Source of the DNA: CAWJAP01 sp963834365
Lineage (GTDB): Bacteria; Acidobacteriota; Vicinamibacteria; Vicinamibacterales; Vicinamibacteraceae
Length of the DNA: 64,000 nt
Direction: 5' to 3'
NCBI GenBank assembly: GCA_963834365.1
Contig: CAWIBS010000032.1
Span: 124,001-188,000, forward strand
Shown piece by piece: positions 27,198 through 38,974 of the stretch. A model generated the notes under the pieces. It ran no database searches, had not been told where the DNA came from, and saw only the letters and a program-made list of their open reading frames with translations. Numbering within the stretch: the first letter of the stretch is position 1; each line of letters starts with the position of its first letter. Both the position numbers and the translations under genes were made by a program.

Positions 27198-29699
27198 TCA
27201 CGGCGTGTCGAGATCAGGTACTTCGCGCGCAGCAGACCGCCACCGCGCCTCGTCGGCGGCCCAGCTCGCGGCGACAGCCGCCGGGTCCTCGCCGCTCAGG
27301 ACGCGTGAGAGCGACGCGCGCGAGCCGACCAGCCTGTCGTCGGGATCGATCTTGTAGTGCTGGGGATGTTGCTGCACGAGCGCGGCGACGATCTCGAGCC
27401 CGAGACGCGTCGGGCGCAGCGCCTCCCGGTCGGTGACGATCATGAACACGCCGCCGCACTCCTCCTTGGCGTATTTGCTCGCCGTCGGCGTGAAGCGGAC
27501 CGGATAGAAGCGGATCCCGGGAATGCTGCCGGGCGTTCAACGCCGCGGCGAGCCGAACGCCGTCCAGCCACGGCGCGCCGATCTGCTCGAACGGCGTGTC
27601 CGTGCCGCGGCCCACCGAGAGATTGCTGGCCTCGATCGACCCGATGCCGGGGTAGAGCGTCGCCTGAATCAGGTTCCGCATGTTCGGCGACAGGTTGATC
27701 CACGCGAGCCCCGTCTCGTCGAACCAGTCGCTGCGCCGCCAGTGCTGCGCCGGCACGACCGTGAGCGTCGCGTTGATCGATCGCTCGGCGTTGAACAGCC
27801 GCGCCAGCTCGCCCATCGTCATCCCGTGCCGCGTCGGCATGCGCATGTAGCCGGTGAATCCAATCCGTTCCTCGTCGAGCAGCGGCCCCTCGATCCGCCA
27901 GCCGTTGACCGGGTTCGGCCGGTCGAGCACGACGACCTCGATCTGCCGCTTCGCCGCTTCCTCCATGACGTGCCCCATCGTGCTGATGTAGGTGTAGAAC
28001 CGCACGCCCACGTCCTGGATGTCGATGACCAGGGTGTCGATGCCGGCCAGCATGGCTTCCGTGTCGGCCGGCGCGTCTCGCCGTACAGCGAGTGGATGAC
28101 CAGGCCCGGTCTTCTTGTCCTTCGACGAGGGCACCTTGTCGTCGAGGGTGCCGCGGATCCCGTGCTCCGGACTGAAGAGCGCGACGAGCGTCAGAGTTCT
28201 TCGCCTGGTGGAACAGGTCGATCGTCGGCGTGCCGTCGGACGCCCGGCCCGTGTGGTTGGTGACCAGTCCGACCTTCCGCCCGCTCAGGCGCGCGAAATT
28301 CTCGGCACGCAGCACGTCGATGCCGGTTGCGACGGCGGGCCGCCCGGCCTGCGTGGCTGGCGTCGATGGCACGGGCGGTGAAGGCGGCGGAGGCTGGCGG
28401 CTCATCCGGCTCGCAAGCTCGCCCAGGGGAGGCACCTCCGAGAGCGCAGCGGCGACGACGGTGGAGACCTGGGCGCGCAAGCGGCGTCACGTCGCCTTTG
28501 CCATCGGGATGCAGCCGGCTCGAGAGAAAGACGACGTAGGCCTGCGTGATCGGGTCGATCCACAGGGACGTTCCGGTGAATCCCGTGTGTCCGAACGAGG
28601 CGGCGGGCAGCAGCTCGCCGCGGTTGGCCGAAAAGCTCGAGTCGAGGTCCCACCCGAGAGCGCGGACGTTCCGCTCGCTGGACGGTGTCGAGGGCGCCAC
28701 CATGCGCGCAATCGTCAACGGTGCGAGCACGCGGGCGTTGCCGGGTGCGGCGCCGAGCAGCATCCGGCTGAATCGGGACAGGTCCTCGGCCGTGGTGAAC
28801 AAGCCGGCATGGCCGGCGACGCCGCCCATGCGGCGCGCCGTCGGATCGTGGACGATGCCCCGGAGCATCGTCATGTCGGGTCCGGCACAGGGATAGCCGT
28901 ACGGCGTGCACTTCTCGGTCGGGGCGATGCGCGAGCGGACCGCCTCGGGTGGCGTGAACGTGGTGTCCTTCATGCCCAGCGGCTCGAAAATCCGCGTCCG
29001 CGCGAACTCGTCCAGCCCCATGCCGCTCACCGTCGAGACGACGTGGCCCAGGACGAAGAAGTTGATGTCGCTGTAGACGAAGCGCTCGTCGGGCCGCGCG
29101 AGCGGCACCTCCTCGACCGCCAGTTCGATGGCGCGCTCGTAGCCGACCCAGTCGAAGGTGAGATCGACGTCCGGTCGCAGTCCGGACGTGTGTGTGAGCA
29201 GATGACGGATCGTGATGTCCTGCTTGCCGTAGCGGCCGAAGCCGGGCACGTAGGTGGACACGCGATCGTTCAGCCGGATGCGCCCTTCCTGCACGAGCAG
29301 CATGGCGCCGGTCGTGGTCACGACCACCTTGGTCAGCGACGCGGCGTCGAAGATCGTGTCGAGCGTCATCGGCTCGCGCGCCGGTTCGACGGCGCGGGCG
29401 CCGAACGCCTGGCGATGCAGGATCCGGTCGCCCTGACCGACGAGGACCACGGCACCGGCAAGCTTGCCCTCCTTCATCGCCTGCTCCACCAGCGCACCGA
29501 CTCGTGCCCAGTTCGCGTTGGAGGTCTGGGCGTGCGCCGCATGTGCGCCCGTGAGCCACGCGCCCAGCATGACGACCATGACGAGCGCCGAGCGGTTGAG
29601 TGCCGTCGGCGCGAGGCTGTCAACGCACCCGGATTTCCCGTCGCGCGCCAGCCCGCCGCCAACCCGCCAACCCGCCGACCCGTCCAGCCCGGTCCGCAT
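27198..29699 (-). CDS. Fused AmiE-like serine hydrolase and NamZ (DUF1343) exo-muramidase, frameshifted
   Basis: One long gene with two enzymes. N-terminal half (28490-29579): beta-lactamase-fold serine hydrolase with signal peptide (VVMLGAWLTGAHAAHAQ), SLTK, YSDINFFVLG and HTGFTG motifs. After a Pro-rich linker (RQPPPPSPPVPSTPATQ) comes DUF1343/NamZ: LSGRKVGLVTNHTGR, SPEHGIRG, IDIQDVGVRFYTYISTMGH, LDRPNPVNG, LSPNMRNLIQATLYPGIG and RGTDTPFEQIGAPWLDG. In Bacillus the separate amiE (MurNAc-L-Ala amidase, same fold) and namZ genes sit together for cell-wall recovery. Indels near 28490, 28195, 28085 and 27535 break the frame; all motifs remain. Start is ATG 29699 (TATAAT just upstream) or ATG 29579. 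Confidence 0.8.
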
Positions 29700-29708
29700 G
29701 TGGGCTGG

Positions 29709-29714
29709 ATTATA
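29709..29714 (-). promoter_or_regulatory. -10 box TATAAT for the AmiE-NamZ gene
   Basis: TATAAT on the minus strand lies nine bases before ATG 29699, predicting a leaderless or near-leaderless transcript. The overlapping plus-strand hexamer TATACT (29711-29716) could serve the divergent gene at 29744 with a leader of about 20 bases. Confidence 0.5.
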
Positions 29715-29743
29715 CTGAGGCGGTTCCACCAGGATTTTCAGCG

Positions 29744-30499
29744 ATGCCTTCCAACCGTGCCTGCTGGCGCGCCGCGCTCCTGCTGACGCTCGGACTGTGC
29801 GACCAGGTATCGGCCCAGGTCGTCAGTGGTCGGATCACGGGCACGATCGTGAACGACGCCGGTCAGCCGGTCTCCGGCGCGGTCGTGATTGCCGACAACA
29901 AGCAGGCGACCCCGCCCACCCGGAGTGCGGTGGCCAACCGCGAGGGGCGCTTCGGGCTGATGAGCCTCAAGGCGGGCTTCTGGGTGCTGTTGATCCGGGC
30001 CCCCGGCTATGAACCGCTCACGTTCACCGCTCCGGTGACGGCGCGGCCGGCCCCGCCGGTCACGCTCACGCTCGTGTCGATTCCCGGCGGGACCCGGGCC
30101 GGCACGTTCGACGGGCTTCGCCCGGCGAGCGTCATCGCCGCGTTGGACAATGCCGACCGGCTCGTGCAGGCACGCAAGTTCGACGAGGCCATCACCATCT
30201 ATCGAGACCTGCTGGGACAGGCGCCGGCCGTGACGAGTGTCCAGCTCGCGCTCGCGCGTGCCTACCACGCGAAATCGGATCTCGGGCAGGCTCGAGCCGC
30301 AGCGGAGAAGCTGCTGGCGTCGGAGCCGGACAACGTCCGCGCCCGTTACGAGCTGGCGCTGATCCTCGAGGACGCCGGCGAGGCGACGGCTGCCGTCCGC
30401 GAGCTCGAGCGCATCGTCCGCGACGCGCCCGATTCGGCGGCAGCAGCGTCCGCCCGGGACAAGCTCGCGTCCGGCGCTCGCTCTCCGTCAGACCGCTAA
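29744..30499 (+). CDS. Secreted carboxypeptidase-regulatory-like domain plus TPR protein
   Basis: 251 residues: signal peptide (ALLLTLGLCDQVSAQ), an Ig-like carboxypeptidase-regulatory domain (ITGTIVNDAGQPVSGAVVIAD through FTAPVTA, about residues 28-110) and TPR units (ARKFDEAITIYRDLLGQAP, VQLALARAYHAKSDLGQARA, VRARYELALILEDAGEATAA). No catalytic motif. Probably a periplasmic scaffold or binding protein. It is divergent from the AmiE-NamZ gene. Confidence 0.75.
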   Translation: MPSNRACWRAALLLTLGLCDQVSAQVVSGRITGTIVNDAGQPVSGAVVIADNKQATPPTRSAVANREGRFGLMSLKAGFWVLLIRAPGYEPLTFTAPVTARPAPPVTLTLVSIPGGTRAGTFDGLRPASVIAALDNADRLVQARKFDEAITIYRDLLGQAPAVTSVQLALARAYHAKSDLGQARAAAEKLLASEPDNVRARYELALILEDAGEATAAVRELERIVRDAPDSAAAASARDKLASGARSPSDR

Positions 30500-30583
30500 T
30501 CGCAGGATTCGCTGCTGATAGACAGTCGTGGCGTCCGCCTCTAGTGTGCGGACCCGGGTTGTCGCAATGTCCGCGGCGGCCCT

Positions 30584-30720
30584 GGGTCCGGCTGAAGCCG
30601 GACACTACGTCAAAACTCGCGTCGTCCAACTGAAGCCGGACACTACGTCCGAACTCGCGTCGTCCAACTCGCGTGTCCAACTTGCGTGTCCAACTCGCGT
30701 CGCACGCCAAATCGGCAAAT
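30584..30720. repeat. REP-like hairpin and short tandem repeats
   Basis: The 318-base gap before the CehA-like gene holds no gene. It contains GTCCGGC-TGAA-GCCGGAC (30586-30603) followed by ACTACGTCAAA, an exact inverted copy (31 bases, 30584-30614) of 6668-6698, a second truncated copy (CTGAAGCCGGACACTACGTC), then about four tandem units of the form ACTCGCGTGTCCA. Confidence 0.75.
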
Positions 30721-30817
30721 CGGGGACACGGGCAAGCTGGCGCGTGTGCCGGGTGTCCGCCGCAGGGCGACGCCGTGCCTCCGGTCGCCGCCGGGTGTAG
30801 GATGCCAGCACCCGAAC

Positions 30818-33151
<2,334 letters not shown>

Positions 33152-33212
33152 GGCGCGGAACCGGTGGGGCTGCGCTGGCGGTGAACCGGCCGACCTGAAG
33201 GCACGACCCTTG

Positions 33213-33228
33213 CGGTCCTCGAGGACCG
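33213..33228. other. 16-base perfect palindrome
   Basis: CGGTCCTCGAGGACCG sits 70 bases before the phosphatase start and 60 after the CehA stop. It is a perfect palindrome with no loop, more like a dimer-binding site than a terminator stem. Not seen elsewhere in the window. Confidence 0.4.
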
Positions 33229-33286
33229 GGCTGCCAGCGACCCCTGGCCGCTGACGCGGATCCGAACCCGGCCAGCTCATCTCCCA

Positions 33287-33292
33287 TAGAAT
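33287..33292 (+). promoter_or_regulatory. -10 box TAGAAT, leaderless start
   Basis: TAGAAT ends six bases before GTG 33299 of the SpoIIE-type phosphatase. No clear -35. Confidence 0.45.
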
Positions 33293-33298
33293 CGTCCC

Positions 33299-35951
33299 GT
33301 GGTGCGCCGCGTCGCCCTCATCGTGGCCGTCGCCGGCTTCCTGGCCGTGCTCCAGGTCGTGCAGGTCCGGGCGCGCCTTGGCAACGGCCCCCCACTCTTC
33401 TTCCCGTACGACGTCGAGGCGGGTGAGCTGGTCGTCCGCGACGTGTCGGAAGATGCCGGGCTCAGCGGACTCAAGCGGTTCTACCGCGCCGGGCTTCGCA
33501 AGGGCGACGTCGTCGAGGCGGCCCACACCGACCGCGGCGTGGGCGGCCGCGTGCAGAGCCTCCAGACCATCATGGACGTGATGCGGCGGACGGGCGCCCA
33601 CCGTTCGATGACGCTTCAGGTGCGCCGGCCGGCCGAGGGGAATCGCCGGCTGCAGCTCGAGGTCCTCCCGGACCCCGAGGGCAAGGGCACGACGCTCCTG
33701 CTCATCTTCGGATGGACCGTCGTCATTCCGCTCGCGGCACTGGCGGCGGCGCTCATGCTCGGCCTGCTGAAGCCGGACGACAGCCGGGCGTTCGTCGGCA
33801 GCCTCATGTTCCTGGCGCTGGCCGGTGCGTTGACGCTCGACCCACTGGCGCTGCCCACATCGGTCGCGGCGCTGGCGAGCGGCTTGCGGACGGTGGCGAT
33901 ACATGCCACGGCGCTGCTGTTCCTGTGGTTCTTCCTGATCTTCCCGATCGCCTCGCCGATCGAGCGCTGGCTGCCGCAGCTCAAGTACGTCGCGCTGGCG
34001 GCGACCGGCGCCATGGTGCTGCCGGCCGCGATGCTGTCGATCGCCAGCGTCACCTCGTTCGCCGAGTACGAGCGTCTGCGTGCGCTCTTCGCCGGCGACT
34101 GGCTGGAGCCCGCCCTCAACCTCACGGCGGGGGCGCTCATCGTCGTCGGCGTCGTGTCACTCGCGTGGAACACGCGCCGCCTGAAGTCCCGCGACGACCG
34201 GCGCCGCATGCTGATCATCTCGATCGGCACGGTGCTCGGCCTCGGTCCCTTCATCCTCGCCGACGCCTATTACGGGTTGCAGGAGCGGGTCGCGCCGGCT
34301 GCAGTCGCGGCGTTGGTTGCGCTCTTCCTGCTCCTCTTTCCGACGTCGTTCGTCTACGCGGTCGCGCGGCACCGCGTCCTGGGCATCAGGCTGATTCTGC
34401 GGCGCGGCGTGCGTTATGCGCTGGTGTCGGCGGGATTCCGAATCATCTTCGCCGCGGTGGTGTTCGCGGTGTTCGCCGTCGGCCTCGCGCGCACGGCGCT
34501 GCCGATGACCCGCGAGCCGATCGTGTCGATCACCGTGGCGGCGATCGCGGCGTTCTTCGTCGCGCGGGCATTCCGGTCGGTGAGCCGCCGCGTGATGGCG
34601 ACCATCGATCGGCGGTTCTTCCGCGACGCCTACGACGCGCGCGTCGTGCTGTCATCGCTCAGCCACTCGATTCGGCAGGTCGCGCTCGACCGCGACCGGC
34701 TGCTGCAGGAAGTGGTGGACTCGGTGAGCGCGGCGATGCATCCGCGTACCACCGCGATCTTCCTTCACGAGGACGCGCCCGGGGACGAGGCGGGGTACTA
34801 CCGCTGCGCGTCGCTCCGGCGCGACGAGGGGGCGCCGATCGAGGCCACCCAGCTCGCGCTGCCGGGCAACGGCGTCCTGGCGAGGCGCCTGCGCCCGCGC
34901 GGCGACGACAGTCCACGTGCGCGCGGCGTGGACCTCTTCCTCGACGAGCTGCGCGGATGGGCGCAGCCGCTCGCCACCAATCCGCGTCATGCGGCGGAGC
35001 GCGTCGTCCTGCAGCAGCTCGGTGTGCAGCTCGCCGTCCCGATCACCGCCGGCGCGGACCTGATGGGGATGCTGCTGCTCGGCGACAAGCGATCCGAAGA
35101 GCATTACTCCCGGGACGACAAGGATCTGCTCGGCACGATGGCCGAGCAGGTCGGCCTGGCGCTCGACTACGGGCAACTGGCGAGACGGGCGGCGCGCGAA
35201 GAGTCTTTTCGCAAGGAAGTCGAGATCGCGGGCATTGTCCAGGCCCGGTTGTTTCCGCAGACGCTCCCGCCGATCAACGGCGTGGACTACACGGGCATCT
35301 GCCGGCCGGCCCGCGAGATCGGCGGCGATTCGTTCGACTTCATCGCGCTTGGCGCGGACCGGCTCGGCGTCGCGGTCGGCGACATCTCGGGCAAGGGCGT
35401 CGCGGCGGCGCTGCTGATGGCGAATCTGCAGGCGCTGCTCAGGAGCCACGCCCCCCTCCGAGGCGTCGAGCTTCGCGACCTCATGTCGGACATCAACCGG
35501 CTGCTCGCGGCGTCGATCCCCGACAACCGCTTTGCGACCTTCTTCTACGGCGTGCTCGATCCGGCCGCGCCGGCGGCTGACTTATGTCAACGCGGGGCAC
35601 AACCCTCCACTGCTGCTGCGCAGCGCCGGGGATGACAACGGAAGGTCGTCCGTGCTCCGGCTGGAGCCCACCGGCACGATGCTCGGGATGTTCCCCGACT
35701 CGGCCTACGAGCAGCGTGACGTCGCCGTATCGCCGGGCGACGTCCTGCTGGCCTATAGCGACGGGGTATGCGACGCGCTGAACGCCAGCGGCGAGGACTA
35801 CGGCGACGAGCGGCTCGAAGCGGTCGTGCGGACCAACGCCGGCCTGACGGCGGCCGGGCTGCAGGACCGTATCCTGGACGACGTGGCGAGCTTCGGGAAT
35901 GGCGTCCCCCCCTTCGACGACATGACTCTTGTCGTGGCCAAGCTGGTCTGA
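33299..35951 (+). CDS. Membrane PP2C/SpoIIE serine phosphatase with PDZ and GAF domains, one frameshift
   Basis: About 880 residues. Signal anchor at the N-terminus, a PDZ-like segment (about 30-125: GLSGLKRFYRAGLRKGDVVEAA), about eight TM helices (about 130-440), a GAF domain (about 470-620, with LAVPITAGADLMGMLLLGDK), and a SpoIIE phosphatase domain: ARLFPQTLPPINGVDYTG, REIGGDSFDFI (metal Asp), VGDISGKGVAAALLMA, then after an indel near 35562-35577 VNAGHNPPLLL, YSDGVCDALN and PPFDDMTLVV. All metal-binding aspartates are present. It likely dephosphorylates an anti-sigma-antagonist or similar partner; none is adjacent. A receiver protein follows 212 bases downstream. Confidence 0.88.
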
Positions 35952-36162
35952 AAGCCCGCCTGGATTGGGGCGTCGCGCTTGACGTCCCCTACCAGGCATG
36001 CCCCTTGCTGGCTTGGATGGTGAACCGATCGAAACTGTGCTGAGGGTGTCTGAATCCGAGACGGTTTCGGAGGTGCCGCGTCCGACAATCAACACGCGAT
36101 TGGCGGAGCCCGTCGGAAGCGGCATTTCGATGCCAGTCGGCGCAGAATCGAGGCGAAGTCGC

Positions 36163-36798
36163 ATGGTCAGCAAGGGAAGCCCGGATCGAGCGGGCGCGTG
36201 GAACAGGAGCAATGGGGAAGGCCCGGCGGAGGGGCAGGAGGCTCCCGAGGCCGCGCGCTCAGCAGGAAGCCGGTCGCAGGCTGTCCAGCCGGACCCCGTG
36301 CCGCCCGATCTCGCCTCCGGAGCGGAGGCGCGGACGGAGACGGCGGCGGCTGCCCCGATGGTGCTCGTCGTCGAAGACTACGCCGACGCGCGCGAGATGT
36401 ACGCCGAGTTCCTGCGGTTCATGGGGTTCAGGGTTGCCGAAGCGCGCAACGGTGAGGAAGCACTGGCTCGCGCCGTCGAGTTCACACCGGACGTCGTGCT
36501 CATGGATCTGGCTCTCCCCCTCATGGACGGATGGGAGGCGACCCGACGCCTGCGCAGCGACCCCCGCACGTCGCAGGTCATCATCGTCGCGCTGACCGGG
36601 CATGCGCTCGCCGGCCATGCCGAAGGCGCTCGGCGCGCCGGCTGTGATGCGTTCGTCACCAAGCCCTGCCTGCCCGACGATCTCGTCGAAGTCATTCGTG
36701 GCCTGCTCGAGGTCCGTCAGCGCGAGGCCAGGCGGGGTGCGTCTCTCGGCACAGCACCTACTGACCACCCGGTCCCGCCGGCCCCCTCGGCCCGCTGA
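36163..36798 (+). CDS. Single-domain response regulator with disordered N-terminus
   Basis: Receiver protein: VVEDYADAREMYAEFLRF (acidic pair), VLMDLALPLMDGWEATRRL (phospho-Asp), ALTGHA (Thr) and TKPCLPDDLVE (Lys), so all phosphorylation residues are present. No DNA-binding domain. About 60 residues rich in Gly, Ala, Ser and Glu precede the receiver. GAGG nine bases before ATG 36163 favours this start over ATG 35998. Its position after the SpoIIE-type phosphatase suggests a shared pathway (inference). Confidence 0.85.
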   Translation: MVSKGSPDRAGAWNRSNGEGPAEGQEAPEAARSAGSRSQAVQPDPVPPDLASGAEARTETAAAAPMVLVVEDYADAREMYAEFLRFMGFRVAEARNGEEALARAVEFTPDVVLMDLALPLMDGWEATRRLRSDPRTSQVIIVALTGHALAGHAEGARRAGCDAFVTKPCLPDDLVEVIRGLLEVRQREARRGASLGTAPTDHPVPPAPSAR

Positions 36799-36867
36799 GC
36801 CACGGGCAAGCACCGCAGCCAGCGTTCCGCGGCGCGGACACATCGCCGTTCGGTCTTCCGTCATGGC

Positions 36868-36938
36868 GGCGGGGCTGAAGCCCCGCCCTACCGGATTTGA
36901 GGTACCCCTCGTCGGTAGGCCGGACCTTCAGGTCCGGC
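36868..36938. repeat. REP-like pair of hairpins, second copy
   Basis: GGCGGGGC-TGAA-GCCCCGCC (36868-36887) and GCCGGACC-TTCA-GGTCCGGC (36919-36938), in the same order and orientation as at 2191-2273. The first stem and its flank CTACCG are identical; the loop of the second stem differs by one base. Confidence 0.8.
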
Positions 36939-36957
36939 GAGCCCGGGCCAATGCACT

Positions 36958-37028
36958 TTGGTCCTTGGTCTTCGGTCTTTGGTCTTTGGTAGCTGGTCAC
37001 TGGATAGCTGGTCACTGGTAGCTGGCGC
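36958..37028. repeat. Degenerate heptamer array, TTGGTCT/CTGGTCA type
   Basis: Ten 7-base units grading from TTGGTCT and TCGGTCT to CTGGTCA and CTGGTAG, with one 8-base slip near 37007. It directly follows the REP-like pair, the same arrangement as at 2.2-2.4 kb. Confidence 0.82.
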
Positions 37029-37044
37029 TGGTGCGTCCTAGCGC

Positions 37045-37073
37045 TTGAGCCCGCGCGTCGAGCCCTGTAGGCT
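37045..37073 (+). promoter_or_regulatory. Promoter TTGAGC-17-TAGGCT, leaderless start
   Basis: -35 TTGAGC (37045-37050), 17-base spacer, -10 TAGGCT (37068-37073), then six bases to ATG 37080 of the SDR gene. This is the best complete promoter in the window. Confidence 0.6.
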
Positions 37074-37079
37074 TCCGGC

Positions 37080-37850
37080 ATGTTCTCGCCGGATCTGCTT
37101 CACGAGCGAGCCGCCTTCATCACCGGCGGCGGCACCGGCATCTGTCGCGGCATCGCACTGGCGTTTGCCAGGCACGGCTGCCGCGTCGCCATCGCCAGCC
37201 GATCGCGCGAACATCTCGATCCCACCGTGCGTGAGCTCGCCGCCCTGGGTGTCGATGCGTGCGCTCTGCCGGCCGACGTGCGCGATGCGGCAGCGATTGG
37301 CGCCGCGGTCGAGGCCGCGGCGGCCCGCTTCGGCCGCCTGGACATCCTGGTCAACGGCGCCGCCGGCAACTTCCTGTGTCTTGCCGAGCAGCTCTCACCC
37401 AACGGGTTCGGCACCGTCGTGGACATCGACCTGAAGGGCACGTTCCATGCGTCGAAGGCGGCGCTGCCACATCTCAAGGCGACGCGCGGCGTCATCCTCA
37501 ACATCAGCGCGACGCTCCACCATGGCGGCACCCGGGCCCAGCTGCACGTGTCGGCGGCCAAGGCCGGCATCGACGCGCTGACGCGAAATCTCGCCGTCGA
37601 ATGGGGTCCCTACGGCATTCGCGCCGTCGGCATTGCGCCCGGTCCGATTGCCGACACCGAAGGGGTATTGCGGCTGCTCCCGGGCGATCGCCGAGCCGAG
37701 GTCGAGTCCCGGATACCGCTGGGACGCCTCGGGGCCATCGACGATGTCGCGCGCGCAGCGCTCTTCCTCTGTTCGGACCTCGCCGCCTATGTCAACGGTG
37801 ACACGCTGATCGTGGACGGCGGGCTCTGCCTCACGACGCCGACGCTCTGA
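37080..37850 (+). CDS. SDR oxidoreductase, 2,4-dienoyl-CoA reductase-like
   Basis: 256 residues. NADP-binding GGGTGI (Rossmann), SRSREHL, then NGAAGNFLCLAEQLSPNGF, which matches the peroxisomal-type 2,4-dienoyl-CoA reductase branch. The usual Tyr of YxxxK is absent: the region reads HVSAAKAGIDALTRNLAVEW, as in dienoyl-CoA reductases. The end VNGDTLIVDGGLCL is typical. Role: reduction of 2,4-dienoyl-CoA in unsaturated fatty-acid breakdown (family inference). Its last 20 bases overlap the convergent protease gene. Confidence 0.85.
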   Translation: MFSPDLLHERAAFITGGGTGICRGIALAFARHGCRVAIASRSREHLDPTVRELAALGVDACALPADVRDAAAIGAAVEAAAARFGRLDILVNGAAGNFLCLAEQLSPNGFGTVVDIDLKGTFHASKAALPHLKATRGVILNISATLHHGGTRAQLHVSAAKAGIDALTRNLAVEWGPYGIRAVGIAPGPIADTEGVLRLLPGDRRAEVESRIPLGRLGAIDDVARAALFLCSDLAAYVNGDTLIVDGGLCLTTPTL

Positions 37851-38832
37851 GGTGCTGCGCCGTGGGTGTGACCTGGACGTCGATCGTCCGGTCGCCGCGC
37901 AGCACGACGAGCCCCGCCGGCCGATTGACGGTACTCTCCGCCAGCAGCCGGTGGAGATCGTCCACGGCCGTCACGGGACGTCCGTTGAACGCCACGATGA
38001 TGTCGCCCGTGTGCAGATCGCTGCGCGATGCCGGGCCGGACGGCTCGACCGACTCCACACGCACGCCTGAGAGGATCGCCAGACGCCGGGCGTGGGTCAC
38101 TGCCCGTGGAACCGTCACGGTTCGCACGGCGATACCGAGATGGCCGCGGAGGATGCGACCGTCTCGAATGAGGCGACTGGCGACATACTGCGCGATGCTG
38201 CTGGCGATCGCGAACGAGATCCCTTGTGCGGGCACGATGACGGCGGTATTGACGCCCACGACCTCGCCGCGCGAGTTGGCGAGCGGCCCGCCGGAATTCC
38301 CGGGATTGAGTGCGGCGTCAGTTTGCACCAGGTCGTCCATCAACCGGCCCGTCCGCGCGCGAATCGAGCGGCCGACCGCGCTGACGACGCCGGTCGTCAC
38401 GGTGGCGGCGAACCCGTAAGGATTGCCGATCGCGATCACGAGTTGACCGACCTGCAGCCGTCTCGAGTCCGAGAACCTGACGGCCGGCAGGCGCGAGGCG
38501 TCCACGCGCAGCACCGCCAGGTCCGTGTCCGGATCGTCGCCCACGAGATCCGCGCGCGACGACCGGCCGTCGGGAAACACGACGTCGAGCCGGCCGGCGC
38601 CCTCGACGACATGGCTGTTGGTCAGGATCAGGCCGTCCGGAGTGAAGACGAAGCCCGATCCCGACCCGTGTGCGTTGCCGCCCGCTCGTGCGCCGCCAGG
38701 ATTCCCGCGCCTCGCACGCGTCGCTTCCACCTTCACCACGGCCGGTGCCACGCGATCCACCGCGCTCACGACCGCCGTCGAATACGCATCGAGCAGCGGC
38801 GAATCATCGATAGGATCAGCGAGCGCTGTCAT
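37831..38832 (-). CDS. Trypsin-like (HtrA/DegP-type) serine protease with PDZ domain
   Basis: 333 residues. Catalytic triad: TNSHVV (His), DTDLAVL (Asp) and GNSGGPL (Ser). PDZ domain at the C-terminus (ILSGVRVESVEPSGPASRSDLHTGDIIVAFNG). No signal peptide or anchor is evident, so it may stay in the cytoplasm, unlike DegP. GGAGG about nine bases before ATG 38832 sets the start; a GTG at 38847 lies upstream of that site. It is last in a minus-strand set with the LuxR regulator and a second protease. Confidence 0.9.
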   Translation of the reverse strand: MTALADPIDDSPLLDAYSTAVVSAVDRVAPAVVKVEATRARRGNPGGARAGGNAHGSGSGFVFTPDGLILTNSHVVEGAGRLDVVFPDGRSSRADLVGDDPDTDLAVLRVDASRLPAVRFSDSRRLQVGQLVIAIGNPYGFAATVTTGVVSAVGRSIRARTGRLMDDLVQTDAALNPGNSGGPLANSRGEVVGVNTAVIVPAQGISFAIASSIAQYVASRLIRDGRILRGHLGIAVRTVTVPRAVTHARRLAILSGVRVESVEPSGPASRSDLHTGDIIVAFNGRPVTAVDDLHRLLAESTVNRPAGLVVLRGDRTIDVQVTPTAQHLRASAS

Positions 38833-38862
38833 CGTTCTTCCCTCCACTAGTCCCGGAATTCG

Positions 38863-38964
38863 CTTGTGTTGACAATGGGCCCGCCAAGGTGGCGCCGGGC
38901 TTCAGCCCGGCCAACGCGGGCCCGGGCAGGCCTAAAGGCCTGCGCCACATCACCAACACAAGTG
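38863..38964. repeat. About 100-base palindromic element with inverted ends
   Basis: Ends CTTGTGTTG (38863-38871) and CAACACAAG (38954-38962) are exact inverted repeats. Inside are GCCGGGC-TTCA-GCCCGGC (38894-38911) and GCAGGCC-TAAA-GGCCTGC (38926-38943). The end sequence CACTTGTGTT also occurs at 6660. It resembles a small non-coding BIME or MITE placed between the regulator and the protease gene. Confidence 0.75.
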
Positions 38965-38974
38965 AGCTGCGGGT

